Assembly (NCBI GenBank): GCA_013433145.1
Contig: CM024173.1
Span: 7,894,322-7,958,321 of the forward strand
Reading direction: 5' to 3'
Source of the DNA: Ascaris suum
Taxonomy: Eukaryota; Nematoda; Chromadorea; Rhabditida; Ascarididae
Length of the DNA: 64,000 bases
The translations under genes were made by a program, and so were the position numbers. Of this stretch, positions 10,793 to 23,200 are shown one piece after another. Below the pieces are notes generated by a model, which had not been told where the DNA came from, ran no database searches, and worked only from the letters and a program-made list of their open reading frames with translations. Every line of letters starts with the position of its first letter. Positions within the stretch are counted from its first letter, which is position 1.

Positions 10793-13700
10793 TTAGAATG
10801 GTTCGTCCTTGTATCGTGCATAAACTTCGTCGCCAACACGTATCGTGCCTTCCTTATTCAAGCCCATATTGACACCGAATATCGGACTTTGTTTATAAAT
10901 CGTTCGCATTTTCCCTTCTGGTGCTAGACGATACCTTCAAAAGAAGCTGTTATATATTCATTCTTGCTGCTTAACATACAAATAAAAACAACTGCACTAG
11001 ATTCTCAAGTAACGAATAGGCAGTCGGTAGAAAATGATCACAGTTCGGTAAAATGCAACGTTAATTTACCACTCTTCAAGAAAAAAATTAAACTAGGGTT
11101 GTACTTTACAACTCTTCGGACAGAAATAAACAGAACCCATCCCGCATCACTGCCCTCTCGAAAACTTGACGCTGTGGCTGAATTTTTTCTACACTATCGG
11201 GACTGAAACGTAGATTCTTCGCATAAGACTTTCTAGTAAACATTTTTGCTCGTTTAAGGGTAACAAAATCTCTTTTATAAACAAGTGATTCCATCTGATG
11301 CGATAAAAGTCGAAAGATTCCATTGGTTCAAAGATATTTTACGAAGACATCAGATAATGGCTTACAGTATTCAAAAATTTGTCGACGTTGAAATCGCGAA
11401 AATAAAAATAGCAGAAATGTTTTCATAGGGAGCGTGATTTTTATGCATTAGATCAAAGCATAACAAGTGATCCCATTTGGAACAAAATTAAACTAGACGT
11501 TAGCTTCAACGGCAAATGCATTATTTTACAGTCTACTCCTTTGAAAGTATAATATCTACATGTTCAGCCATAAGCAACTCGAATTTCCCGGAACATTTAC
11601 TCAAATGCTTTTCTGATCATTTTGTCTGTTGTTTTTTGTTTCTGTCTGTTGAATGCGAGGAGGCTGTGACCTCAACCTAGTCAACTGGAAGACCAGCGGA
11701 CTAATTAATCTCGAACTAAAGCCGTCTTAACTTTCGTTTCCTTTGCTGAAAAATATTAGTGCCCATTTCCTTACTTCATATGGGATTAACGACTGATGCG
11801 ATAATGCAGCAAAAGCGAAAGAATATCTGACAAATGGGCTCAAGTCGTCTTTTTTCAGTAGACTTCAACAGCCACATTTTTTCATGTGCTCGTATAGAAA
11901 TAGCGCCTATAAGATGCGTTCGTCTGCATATGTAAACAAAGAAACATACTCTCTAAGCATCTGCAGTGGCTCAACATCAGGATCCTTCTCGCCGGTTGAT
12001 GGATCAACTGTTGTCATCACACCTCTGAAAGCACTCTCCAATGCATTATGACCTTATTGAAGAAGAAATTTTTGAATGGACAGTTCTTATGTTGTGTTGA
12101 CAACTTTGCAGCTGTAAGGAGGAGGGATAGAAGAAATTTGCTAGACAATTAAAACGGTGCTTTACGGTAGTCTTTTCATAACATCTCGTTCGCACTAATG
12201 AGTTTCCACGTCAGCTGAAATAATAGCTGAATTTACTGGCTAAGAAGTTACAACACCAAATGCAGTAACACTAACTATTTTTAACACAATGGCACCTAAT
12301 AAGCAATAAGCCAGAGGGCGAGGCAGGATTATTAAAAGAGCATTGTCTGCTTCGTAGCGGGTTTCTTTCTGCTCGGTTGCTCTCGTTGCCCTCGTCTCCT
12401 AATTTAGCATTCATCGCATGCAACAGCTTATTTCATTGTTATAACTAATAGTGACTTCGCTTCATTATCGAATCGTTTTTAATGATTTTGGGATGTTTCT
12501 CATTGAAGACGCGAATAACGCAACCTGAACAAAGGATACTATGAAAAAATGGGAACGAATTTTCATTCAGTAGCGTTCCCTCAAATATTGCCATCAACAA
12601 TTAGAAATCGTCTTTGAGAGAACAAAACGCCTTAATGTTTTCTTTTTTACAAACTCTTCATAACATTCAACTTTTTTCCTTTGTAAACCCCCCCCCCCCC
12701 ATTTTTATTTCAGAATTCCCACCTTTGTGTTTTTATATGATGCGTGTCGAAATAGCTGCAGCTAGCTTCGAATCATAAAGGTGAAAAGCAAGTAAACCAT
12801 GAAAAACAGCTAAAGTTAGCTTATAGACCCATTTCCCTTGATTACTGTATTAGCTGCCCATCTAATTCAGTGATCTCAATGCAGCACTGGTAAATAATTT
12901 TTACCACACAAATATGAAATTTCGAAGATAAATTTAAAGAGATGCTTACCTTGCACATGGCTTATAGCAATCGAACTCAGCATCTCCAATCTTGAGTTCC
13001 ATCCATAGATCCTCATCGAATGCAGGACATTTATCGACGACGATACTCGGTCGGAAATGTCGAGTGGTTATTATTTTCTCACTGTTCTCATCATAACGTG
13101 AGTTCAGTTCATTAAGTGATTCGTTACTAAATGCCATGTATGGCGCAAGATCCACAAACGCAATCTGAAATAAAACGTCTAAATGAGGTTCAGTTAATAA
13201 AATTCTCTTTAAAATGCTGATGAAATCATATGTAATCAGCAAGCTGGAAAATTATCTGTGTATAATAAACGCTTATTTGTTTCTGTTTGGTTGTAAACGT
13301 AAATTATTCATCGAATAAAAGAGACGAACGCTGACAAACGAAAATTTATGATGCAGTATTTTTGATCAGTTAAAAGTAATTGAAGCATTCAAGTTGCCCA
13401 ATACTTGTGCAATCAGGATTTTGCATGAAACCCGACAAATATAATGGAAACCAATGATGAGCAATGAGATCCAAGGATGAGCAATATGTAGCTCCATAGC
13501 GCATAGGCTGAAGAAAAACAGCGCAAGCAGATGCGATGCGATTATTCGCCACATTACTTTTCTTAGACTTTAGTGCTAATCCATTCTCGCTAAACTCAAA
13601 TGCGATAGACCATTCGTGGAAAATGTGCAATGAGTACTTAACACTCTCTCCGCCTGTTCGTAAATTATCTACAGATAATATATTCGTTCAGTGCGAAATA

Positions 13701-16509
13701 ATCTGCTATGCGGGAACCTCGTCATCCTGCGTAGGTGCTAAACCAAAGAACCATCGGGATCGACGTTGGCAACTGCGTTCGGTGTACAGGCCGTCCTTAT
13801 AGTAGAGCAGTTGCAGCGGTTGCTCAACCTCGAGCACTTTTGATAACCATTCGCCGATCTGCTCTCCACAATCCAGACCCGTCTGTTTTAGATCGCCGTG
13901 TAAGCTGAAAAGAGGTGGACAGATCGTTTTTTGTGCACAGTGGCGCAAACAGAATAAAAATGCTATTGAGTGTTTCTAAAGTCAGCCGTTGGACTAAAGC
14001 GACGTCATCTTTTTCTGTTGACTCCCTGTTTATGGTCAGCTGTGTGAGGACATTTCATTGAACTCTCTATAAGAAGCCTCTCGGTCATCACAGAAAACTT
14101 GAAAAGTTCACCTGAAAATGTCCAGATATGAAAGCTGAGGATTATTTGCTTTGCTAATTGTTTTCGGATGAGAAGAGAGGAAAAAGGGGAGGAAAGGCGT
14201 ACGCTTCCATGCAGGATGTAAATTAAAACCGAAGTATAGAAAGAACAATTGCTGCACTCAGTAACCAAATATATATAGTTCCTTAAAGAAGAAATTAGAG
14301 CATAATTTTTCAGCGGTCAACATTGACAGTACAAACTTTCAGATATTCGAAACTTTTTCAAAAATTCGAACACTGCAAAGAAACCGAAGCAATCAGAAGA
14401 ATACTTCGAAAAACAGCAACGCATCATTGTGTTATTGAAATCTTTCCAGTTCAAATAAAGAGTCATGAAAAAAAAAAAGAACGTTCAGTGATCTAACATT
14501 GCTGTAACAGCTTTCTTATCAGCGATCACTTTCTCGAGATCGACTCTGACGGGAGTGTTCTCAGGTGTTGTCAACGTAAGGACGTTGTCACGAACATCGG
14601 AATCGATAAGTACGATACGTGGATGCGTACGTGCCGTTACAAAATGTTTCGTTTGTGCATTTATAATGAGGAAGTGTCGATCCTGCATTTCGCCACTGCA
14701 GCCTCCACGTTTACCGCACTGCATCCATTGCACCTGCAGTGCAATTATAGTGGCGAATGCAAAAGCAATGACTCACACTTTTCAGCAATACTTTTTATTG
14801 AACCATTCGGATTTATCTTCATGCAAAATAAATCTGTAGAGAGAGTGAGGGAAATTCTGGGAGCGGAATTTCTTTTTTCTCTCATTACCTCTCTTCATTA
14901 TTGCATCTCTTATAGGCGTCCTTCAAATACGATTTCCTGCAAAAAATCGAAAACGGCAAATCTCTATCCGACTTTTTTCTCGCAATATTTTTTGTCTGTT
15001 CGATTAAATTGTATCACCAAAAGAATACAGCTATTGAAACATATTCCTTTTCGTGTATTGCTTTTATAGCCAAGTTGCATAACAATTAGACGTCGAAAAG
15101 TTGAATAACAATGAGCGAGTGATTCAAAAAAGAAAATATTCTCTTTGTGTACGAAAATTTCACAGAGAGATAGAATCTCCTCTGAAATATTCTAAGCAAG
15201 TCACAATCGACTCTATTTTAAGCAGCAATCAATTGTCGTTCCACTGTTATCGCTTTTTTTTCTTCCTTTCATTATCAAAACTTGCTGCATTTTGCATCGC
15301 AATGTATTCGGATGTATGGCTCTCCTCTATGATACCGACCTGTCAGCTCGAGTATGAATGCACAATGCGAATGTATCATCACTGAAAACTGTTTAATAAA
15401 CACCTACAACGACTCTGTAAAGTGTAAATGATGGGAAAGAAGCGGAAAATGAAAGCAGAATCTTCCGATTTAATGAAAAAAAAAAACGAGAGAACCGTTG
15501 ATTTGTGTTGCGCATCAACCATCATCATTAAGCACATTAGAAGCAAACGTTAAAGATTGCTTTCAGTGATTTATCACATATGTAGGATTCTAGTTAAATA
15601 AGTTAATAGGATATATCACTGAAATTTGGAAATATTTTCTGTCCAGTTGATCATCTAATCACAGAGCAAAAATAAAGGAAAATTTGACGCCATAAATTGG
15701 ATGAAGAAATATACGCCGAAACAAAAAATTTCAATCTCTCGTTAATTTATTCTATAAGTGTTTGGAGTGGCAGTTATATTCGAGGAATACTCCTATTCGT
15801 CAATGACTATTATACCGCATGGAAGAGCATCGCCGTTGCTCGCTCTCTTCGTTCTACAACACTTTCCCTAAAATGCTATTCCAACAATATATGGTCCGTT
15901 TTGTTTCCTTGCGTATCCTCTCAAAGAACAATAGTCATTCCAATGAATGGAAGCTGAAACATATCGTCAAATTTTGTGTACGCCGATAACGGACAGTTCT
16001 CTTATCACCACAGCAAACTCAACTGTACCACTGATGAGATCTTATGCACTGAATCGCAAAACGTGCTCACATCACCACCCTTTGATGTCGAAAAAATTAT
16101 ACAAACCTTCCTTCACCCCCCCCCCCCAAAACCCCTCCCCAAGTGTTCAGTGTCGAGATGACCTGCTCGCAATCCTGAATAAAAACAATCAAGAAACACA
16201 CCTCAATGCAAATCGAATGACACTCTTAGAGACATCACTTTAGCACTTGTTTCATTGCGCAAGAGTCAATGTCACAGCTAAACAGGCTCAATTTTTCTTC
16301 CTATCAAAGTGTGCAATGGTCAATACCTGTCGTCCTCGACATGATTTGACTGGATAAACGTATAATTCAGAGACGACTCCGACATGTTCAAATGGATGCC
16401 TGTAGTTTCTTATTCTCCGTTGAATCCATTTGACAGCATAGAAAAGACCCACTGCACCAACGACACATGCTCCGCCAATGTAGAAATATTCACGATGTGC
16501 GACACCCAT
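10793..16509 (-). CDS. mARC: mARC-like MOSC-domain protein, complete, 6 exons
   Basis: Six minus-strand exons join in phase: 16509-16327, 14733-14498, 13904-13718, 13164-12950, 12024-11950 and 10934-10793, giving 1038 nt and 345 aa, the usual mARC length. Family members are molybdenum-cofactor N-reductases that reduce amidoximes with cytochrome b5, anchored in the outer mitochondrial membrane. Visible features: an N-terminal membrane segment (residues 8-26) followed by basic residues; YPVKSCRG at 52-59, typical of the MOSC N-terminal barrel; TARTHPRIVLI at 94-104; HFRPSIVV at 238-245; MTTVDPSTGE from 277; and the C-terminal sequence IRVGDEVYARYKDEPF. The ATG was chosen because it starts just before the membrane anchor, with tcttatag, a possible trans-splice acceptor, just upstream. 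The last acceptor is weak (ttgaag). Oddity: residue 275 is Gly where vertebrate mARC has the Mo-ligand Cys; Cys272 remains three residues earlier. Family assignment is firm; activity is uncertain. Intron 1 holds a C12 tract. Confidence 0.93.
12688..12700. repeat. C13 tract
   Basis: Thirteen consecutive C inside mARC intron 4. On the transcribed sense strand it is a G tract. Confidence 0.95.
16116..16127. repeat. C12 tract
   Basis: Twelve C in mARC intron 1, followed by AAAACCCCTCCCC. Confidence 0.95.
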
Positions 16510-18570
16510 AATCACTATAAGACACTCACTAATTGAGCCTCATGTCAAAAGAGTGACTTCTGGAATTGTTGAAATTCCATACAGCAATGGTCGAAGAAAA
16601 CAAATTGCTTTCCTTGAGATGAATTCACTCATTTAATAACGACTAATAGAAGGGTGAAGAACAAGATCGCTTTGAGTTTGCATAGAAAATTAGAGAAGTA
16701 TTGTTGGAGAAGCTGAGGAATAGGCTGTCAGCATAACAGTTCTTTGTGATCACAAATTTAAACGTGGTGTCGAATAAGACGTTAAAGTGTCCCTTCGTGA
16801 TTTTGAAACAGCGCGAGATCAACTTTCATGCAAAGGTGTTCTGGACACTCTAGCTCAAAAATCAGCAAGGCGGTCTCATAAATAAGACGATAGGCTCCTG
16901 AAATACTGTGACAGCACGAGTTTCTTGGGTATTCTTAAAGACGCAAATGTCAGAGACAACATAAGATGAGCAAGCGAGTGAGTAATACTCAATTACAACG
17001 CCGACAATAATATATAATATAGGTTCGTCAATAATGTTTCCAGCATTTACGCTCCGAAGCTCTTAGAACACAAGTCGACGTTGCAAACAGCTTGGTGAAA
17101 TTTCCGAGCAGTCGACATTCCAGCGAAGGTTAAGGCAGAACTCGAATTGCAACTCATGAATCCAATCGAAATCAGGCAGTAGCGACTTTCCGTCAATTTA
17201 TAAAAACATTCATGATGGAAACTTGAAAAGAAGATGAGACATTTTTCATGCAGTTTGTACGATTTCTTTGCAGTAGATACAGCACCGACCGATTGGTGAC
17301 TGTGAGAACGGCGGATCTTTGGGTCATTAGCAAACAACTTATAACCACTGCTGAACTTCCCGAAAAGATGGTCAACATGCATAGACTGGGAAAGAGGAGT
17401 GACTCGAGGGTATTCCCTCGAACAACACGGTTTGTTGCAGCTTGCTTATTTGAAACCGAACTTCCTATTCCGATCCTGAAGAAGTGTCCTCCAACGAAGG
17501 CTCCAGTCACTTTTAGCACAAACCTGAGATGCATTTTTCAAGTTTAAACTGAGGTTTTTATAGCCAACTGTACAGATGCCTTAGCGGGTCCAGCGCAAAT
17601 AACTTCACATGGAATCATTTTTTTCAAACACTGCAATCCAACCGTTAATGGAACACGAAAGCGGGACGCCCGAGACCATACTGATCTGGATTCAAATATT
17701 CATGTGAAAGAAAATATTATAGTGAGGAGTCTGTGACTACTGTTTCGGATCAGACACTAGCAGACCCCTTAAATGAGGGTGGTGGTACAATTTTGATATT
17801 TCTTCTGCAGGCTTTTAAGGACCGATCTTATGTCGGGTGTCTTCTAGAGCGATGATAACGCACAATAGCAGAAACAGTTCTGGAAGACGATGCTCAGTAG
17901 TTCAGACTTAAGAAGAAATGTGTAATACATCAGTAGTCAAATAAGTTTTTGCGTTCAGTAATTATAGGTGGATGATCTGCTCACTGCCTGGAGGCAAGTG
18001 AAGTGCGCCTGAGATGGATGTATACTTTATAAAACTCTGTTTGATTGAACTCCGCGCTACGTGAAGGTTCTCTACTGAGCACAACGGAATAAGATAAGGA
18101 AGTACAAACAAAAGTTAGCTTAGGTGAACCTTCAGGTAAACAAATCCGATCTATCACCTGCGCGACTCATGAGTATTAATGAAAACAATGGCTATTAATA
18201 AAAACAATCTTGGCCGGACAGCAGTATTCCCGATCAGTCACAGTCATTCGGAACACTTCCAGTGGGACTCCATCAATAATCACTTCATCATGTATTTCTG
18301 CTATCGACTTCACATCAATTTCCTATAGTCGCTATGGAGCGCTAAGCGCTTCTTTGGCACCAACAAATCCACCTGAACATTGTCAATTTTCTTCTGTGTC
18401 AACTAACAAGAAGGAATTCTTAAAGGAGCTGCATTCATTTGCGCTACCTGCACGGCACGGATTGTAAGGCATACGAGTCTTCCCATTTCACTGTTTGAAA
18501 CAGTTCATAGTTGAAATTGGAAACCGACTCGTGGGATCATTTGCGGAAGCTGTTCGCCTCTTCAAGAATC
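16510..18570. other. Non-coding stretch upstream of mARC
   Basis: Several overlapping frames at 17.0-17.5 kb on both strands, none convincing. The mARC promoter should be here; no TATA motif stands out. Confidence 0.5.
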
Positions 18571-19185
18571 TGTGGCTGTTGCGACTGCGTGAAATGCTAA
18601 GGGATTGCTGAATTACCGATCAGAACTGTAGCTCATCAAGATATCAAAGCTGCATATCCAGTGGGGATGCAAAGAAGTGGCGGGCCGTAATTTGCGGCAG
18701 GCGTCAACTGCGTCAACATGCACGGTATGTAAACGCACCCCAAATTTTGATGACTGTTATACCGTGACTTCGACTGTCGGGATGTTTTGTGGCTGTCTTG
18801 CCGTCTACGGGTTGGTAGTGTATCAGCAACGTAGACTTTGTTGTTCGACAATAATAGCCTAGCGTAAGGTCGCTTTAACTGCTCATGTTAGAGTTGCTTT
18901 TGTGCGAGAGTTGTGTCACATGCAAGGTAGCCTCGTTTTTTTTCTCTCGAACTTTTTTAGAATTTTGTTGTTGTGCATGTGCGCGCGTACTTCCTCGTTC
19001 TCGTTGTATGCTAATGTTGGACGTCTCATTTGTGATGATGTGTTTCTTAGTTGTTGGAGTGACCTGATATTCGTGAGTTTGTTACATGCGTGTATACTAT
19101 CGTTCCTAATGTCTGAATATTATGTAACGGTTTAATTACCTATTTTTGAGGTGTGGTTTACAAGGCAGCGCCAAGGTGCAAACAA
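18571..19185 (+). repeat. Left arm of a large inverted repeat
   Basis: About 600 bases matching the reverse complement of 19641-20260. From 18601 to 19185 I saw only a handful of differences, including an A/G, a T/C and a two-base GT indel near 18780-18800. The outer ~30 bases (gcgactg...) are clearly related but diverged. Matching frames in both arms are a consequence of the repeat, not evidence of genes. The SL1-like 22-mer lies 35 bases from the inner end. Confidence 0.93.
19129..19150 (+). other. SL1-like 22-mer plus donor GT (left arm)
   Basis: Begins GGTTTAATTACC and ends TTTGAG, exactly 22 bases long like nematode SL1, and is followed at once by GT. The only differences from SL1 are within bases 13-16 (TATT instead of CAAG, three mismatches). 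No canonical Sm site was found in the next 100 bases. It could be a divergent SL RNA gene, a relic, or sequence copied from a trans-spliced transcript. Confidence 0.55.
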
Positions 19186-19640
19186 TAGGTGCACACTGCC
19201 AGTGAGGGTTTCGTCATCACCAACCTGAGCCCACTTAGTACTAAATCAGATTCGCAAGTGACATTTCAAAACCAGTGGCGTGGTGGCTGAGCCTTACCAA
19301 ACCAACGATGGCTTGGTAGGTAGGTCAGTAAAAATTTCGCGAACAGTCAGTGAAAAAGAACGAAACAATACAAAAATCTTTCAAAAACAAGGCTTGCGTT
19401 ACTGCTGTTCGATGTCAATTGTGCACCTGCGCGTCATGCGCTGCCTACCGTCGTCACGCCTTAGCTGATGTGCGGCGCTCTCGATTCACCACCAACCGAT
19501 GTTACGCGCTACCTCCAGATGAATTCGCTGTCTCGGCTCAACGAACACTTTCCGCCTTTGCCAGTTACATAGTGATGTATCGTATATTGTGGGATGCTTC
19601 GCCTTTAAATCCCAATACCCTATTACTCTATGCACACTTC
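19186..19640. other. Spacer between the inverted-repeat arms
   Basis: A 455-base unique loop. Short open frames exist on both strands but none is convincing, and no transposase motif was seen. The whole unit (arm-spacer-arm, 1.7 kb) could be a foldback-type element or a duplicated inverted locus. Confidence 0.7.
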
Positions 19641-20260
19641 TTGTTTGCACCTTGGCGCTGCCTTGTAAACCACACCTCAAAAATAGGTAATTAAACCGTT
19701 ACATAATATTCAGACATTAGGAACGATAGTATACACGCATGTAACAAACTCACGAATATCAGGTCACTCCAACAACTAAGAAACACATCATCACAAATGA
19801 GACGTCCAACATTAGCATACAACGAGAACGAGGAAGTACGCGCGCACATGCACAACAACAAAATTCTAAAAAAGTTCGAGAGAAAAAAAACGAGGCTACC
19901 TTGCATGTGACACAACTCTCGCACAAAAGCAACTCTAACATGAGCAGTTAAAGCGACCTTACGCTAGGCTATTATTGTCGAACAACAAAGTCTACGTTGC
20001 TGATACACTACCAACCCGTAGACGGCAAGACACAGCCACAAAGCATCCCGACAGTCGAAGTCACGGTATAACAGTCATCAAAATTTGGGGTGCGTTTACA
20101 TACCGTGCATGTTGACGCAGTTGACGCCTGCCGCAAATTACGGCCCGCCACTTCTTTGCATCCCCACTGGATATGCAGCTTTGATATCTTGATGAGCTAC
20201 AGTTCTGATCGGCAATTCAGCAATTCCTTGTTTCCTTTGCATTCGCGCACAGTCGCGACA
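19641..20260 (-). repeat. Right arm of the large inverted repeat
   Basis: Reverse complement of 18571-19185. The inner boundary is sharp: the match starts at ttgtttgcac and the spacer side does not pair. The outer edge fades near 20260. No target-site duplication was recognised. Confidence 0.93.
19676..19697 (-). other. SL1-like 22-mer plus donor GT (right arm)
   Basis: Identical to the left-arm 22-mer, on the opposite strand, so the two face each other across the spacer. Also followed by GT. Sequence past about 35 bases downstream differs from the left copy, so any transcripts would have different 3' parts. Confidence 0.55.
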
Positions 20261-23200
20261 GTCGCCAGCAATAGGTCGTGCATTTTGTCGACTATGTTGG
20301 CCACAGTATAGCACTATCTATGAGCCAGCGGCCATATATTCTCCTCCACAGCCATTTTAGGTACACAACTAGCCTTCTGAATCTTTGGCCGCACACTCAA
20401 TGCTGACTCGTGATCGAACATGATAATAAGCGAGCATAGCTAATCGTGGATAGCAGCTCAAATGTGAGGAATCAGAGTAAAATTACTGAGGTAGGCTATC
20501 TAGTCAACTTGTTTCGAACAGCATAAACCTTTGAGTTGTTCAATATCAAACTCATAAAGTTTGGTGGTTTCACTTCCAATTCACAAAGTGAAACCGAAAT
20601 TTTCAGTGGCTGCGTTCGGTGCACTTGGTTTAAATGCATAGGCTGAACACACTGGCAATAGAATGATGAATGGCGCACATTATGTTGCAGCTGAACTGGC
20701 CATTTGAAGAAATTTTGAACTATAGCAAGATTAATAAATTACCGCTGGCTTGTAGGATCTCGCATTTCCCAGCATCCAGTTTCGCTTAGTGCAACTACAG
20801 CATTGCGATATCTTTAGGTTCGTGGTTATCGATTAAGTTGCCCGCATCCCGAGCAACTCTTTGGCGCTAATCATCCAGCGACAGCAGTTCGCGAAAGTGT
20901 GGTAAAAAACGTGACCAAGGTAAAGAAACAAGTAAACCTGCCAAATACGGATGGACAGCAACTTTCTGTCTATTACCTGTCGGATAGAGCAATTTGACAT
21001 CCTGAACACTTACCTAATTAAATTCGATAACATTTCGAAAGGAAAAACAAAGCTCCTAGCATAGAAAAAGGATTTCCGACAAACAACGGCAAAAATCCCA
21101 GCCAACTTCAAGTTCTCCTGTTTAACAAGTCAATTATTATTTCCTTTTTAGTTTCAAAAACTTCGTTTATTCACATACGTTGATAGACAACAGCTGCATT
21201 TATACGAAACAACGCAAAGAATTTAAGGAGGCTGGTCGAATTAAACGACTGCAGAAGATGGCAAGCCAAATGACGCGTTTAGTGCTTCACTTGCCAACTT
21301 TAAACGAAAGCAAGGACAAGACACGGTGCTTCTCGTGGGACTTTCCTCGGAGAAAAGTTTCAATATTCCTGACTACTAATGTGTATTTTCATGTCAAATC
21401 ACATCCAAATAACACCTTAGTTATATTTTATAATAAATATCATTTCTGATCAATGGAGATATATAATAAACGAAAGTCAATAAATAAAATGCTAACAAAG
21501 AAGTTTAATGCTGCATTGCAAACATGAGTTCAGCTTTTATTCTCCTATTACGAAATATGCTTGTTTATTGGTATAAGCATTCGCATATTCTCGTTTAACA
21601 ACACCTATGACTGTAGAAAATTGAATTTGTTGGGAAACTAATATTTATGCACAGGTATTTATACAGCTCCAGTGCAATGAAAAGGTAATAAACAAAATTT
21701 GTGTGTGCATAAAAGCACGAACAGATGAGAGCATCTCTGGAGCAATTGAATGGTGAAGTGGCAAGAAGCGTCTTGCCTCCGCAGTGTTTTTGCTACGGGC
21801 TGCCGTTCTATCGGTGCAGCTCCGGGCAAAAGACCAGCTTCTCTCATCGCGTGCACGCCACTTTCACATGCACTATCAGTGCCACTCAACCCTTCACGCT
21901 CAAAGCCGACAACTTCGAACCTTTAGAACCATTTAATAATTCTTTTGTATCCCCCTCAATTCCAAAAAAACATTCCACTAGGCATCTTCATTATGATGTT
22001 ATTTATTAGAATTGTATGCGCGCCTCGCGTACTCGGCTTATTCAGCATACAAGCTAGCTTGAGACGATGTAATGTGTTTATTATTGAACGAATAACCCTG
22101 CTTGACCCTAGTCTCTCTGGATGCATCATACAGTCAAATCTGATTGTGCAAATGCAAGTGTACATATGCAAGCATACATACAAAGGCACATATTAACCCA
22201 TGAAAACATAAAACAACTTTAGTTCTTAGCGTCCCAGATGTTAAAGAAATCGTCTAACGAGGGAAAATACCAAGCACTTCTTTGTTTAATTTACCCTTTG
22301 GGAAATCCATTCTGCAAAAACAACATCGTGTCTCTGCATGTGTATTTCTAGCTGGTAGGTTTGTATTGGAAAACCGCCGATACGTGTGCTATATTCATGA
22401 AATCTTGTGTATGATGTGCGCTACAGGATACACTAGATCGTGCTCCGCATTCACACGTTAACTCCAAAAGAGATTTAATTTCGAGGAAAACCGAATTTCG
22501 ACCTCGACCGAACACATTTTGAAAGTATCCGGCGGTTGTCAGCGGGAGGAATGAGCTAAAAGTGGAATTTCGATTGAGATCGAAAAAACAATGACAAACG
22601 TCTTTCGAACTGTAACAGTTCCGGCTCGTAGCAAGAGTCCTGCAAGAAGACGCTCTCATAAAGATACCATGAGACCCTATTTGACTCTCCATTACACTTT
22701 ATTTATTGACAAGAGTAATCGAGCAACTAATTCAGAACAACTATCGATCATGCAACCAAAATAAATTAATCAAATAATATCGCGGTGGTGACCAAATGTG
22801 GTGTTGGCAGTTTCGTAGCTGAATCGAAGATAAAGATTCTTCTTGGATATGGAACGAGCACGAAAATGGGGAAATAATATCATGATAATAAAAATATCAG
22901 CAGCGTTCCCCTCACCCCCCCCTCCCCCCAACCCCTCCTCCGAACTCATAATCGACAAAGAGGTGACTCATAATCGTTTCAGTAATACCTTTCCGCTCTC
23001 TCAAGATCAAATTCCACTCCATTCTCAATAATTCAGCACTTAAGTACCTATGAGAAATGCAAGAGTATTAATGCAAATTAACAGCTCTGCTGTATTGGAA
23101 ATGAAAATAAACGTTTCTACCCATGACAATGATTACCAGAGAAAATAACTGCACAATTCATCAATGACTGCCTCCGAGTTACCCGCACTCCGCAAATTCC

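Noticed and set aside
18885..19135. Identical open frames in both inverted-repeat arms
   Set aside because: Their identity comes from the repeat; composition (Cys/Leu/Phe-rich) and lack of motifs do not support coding.
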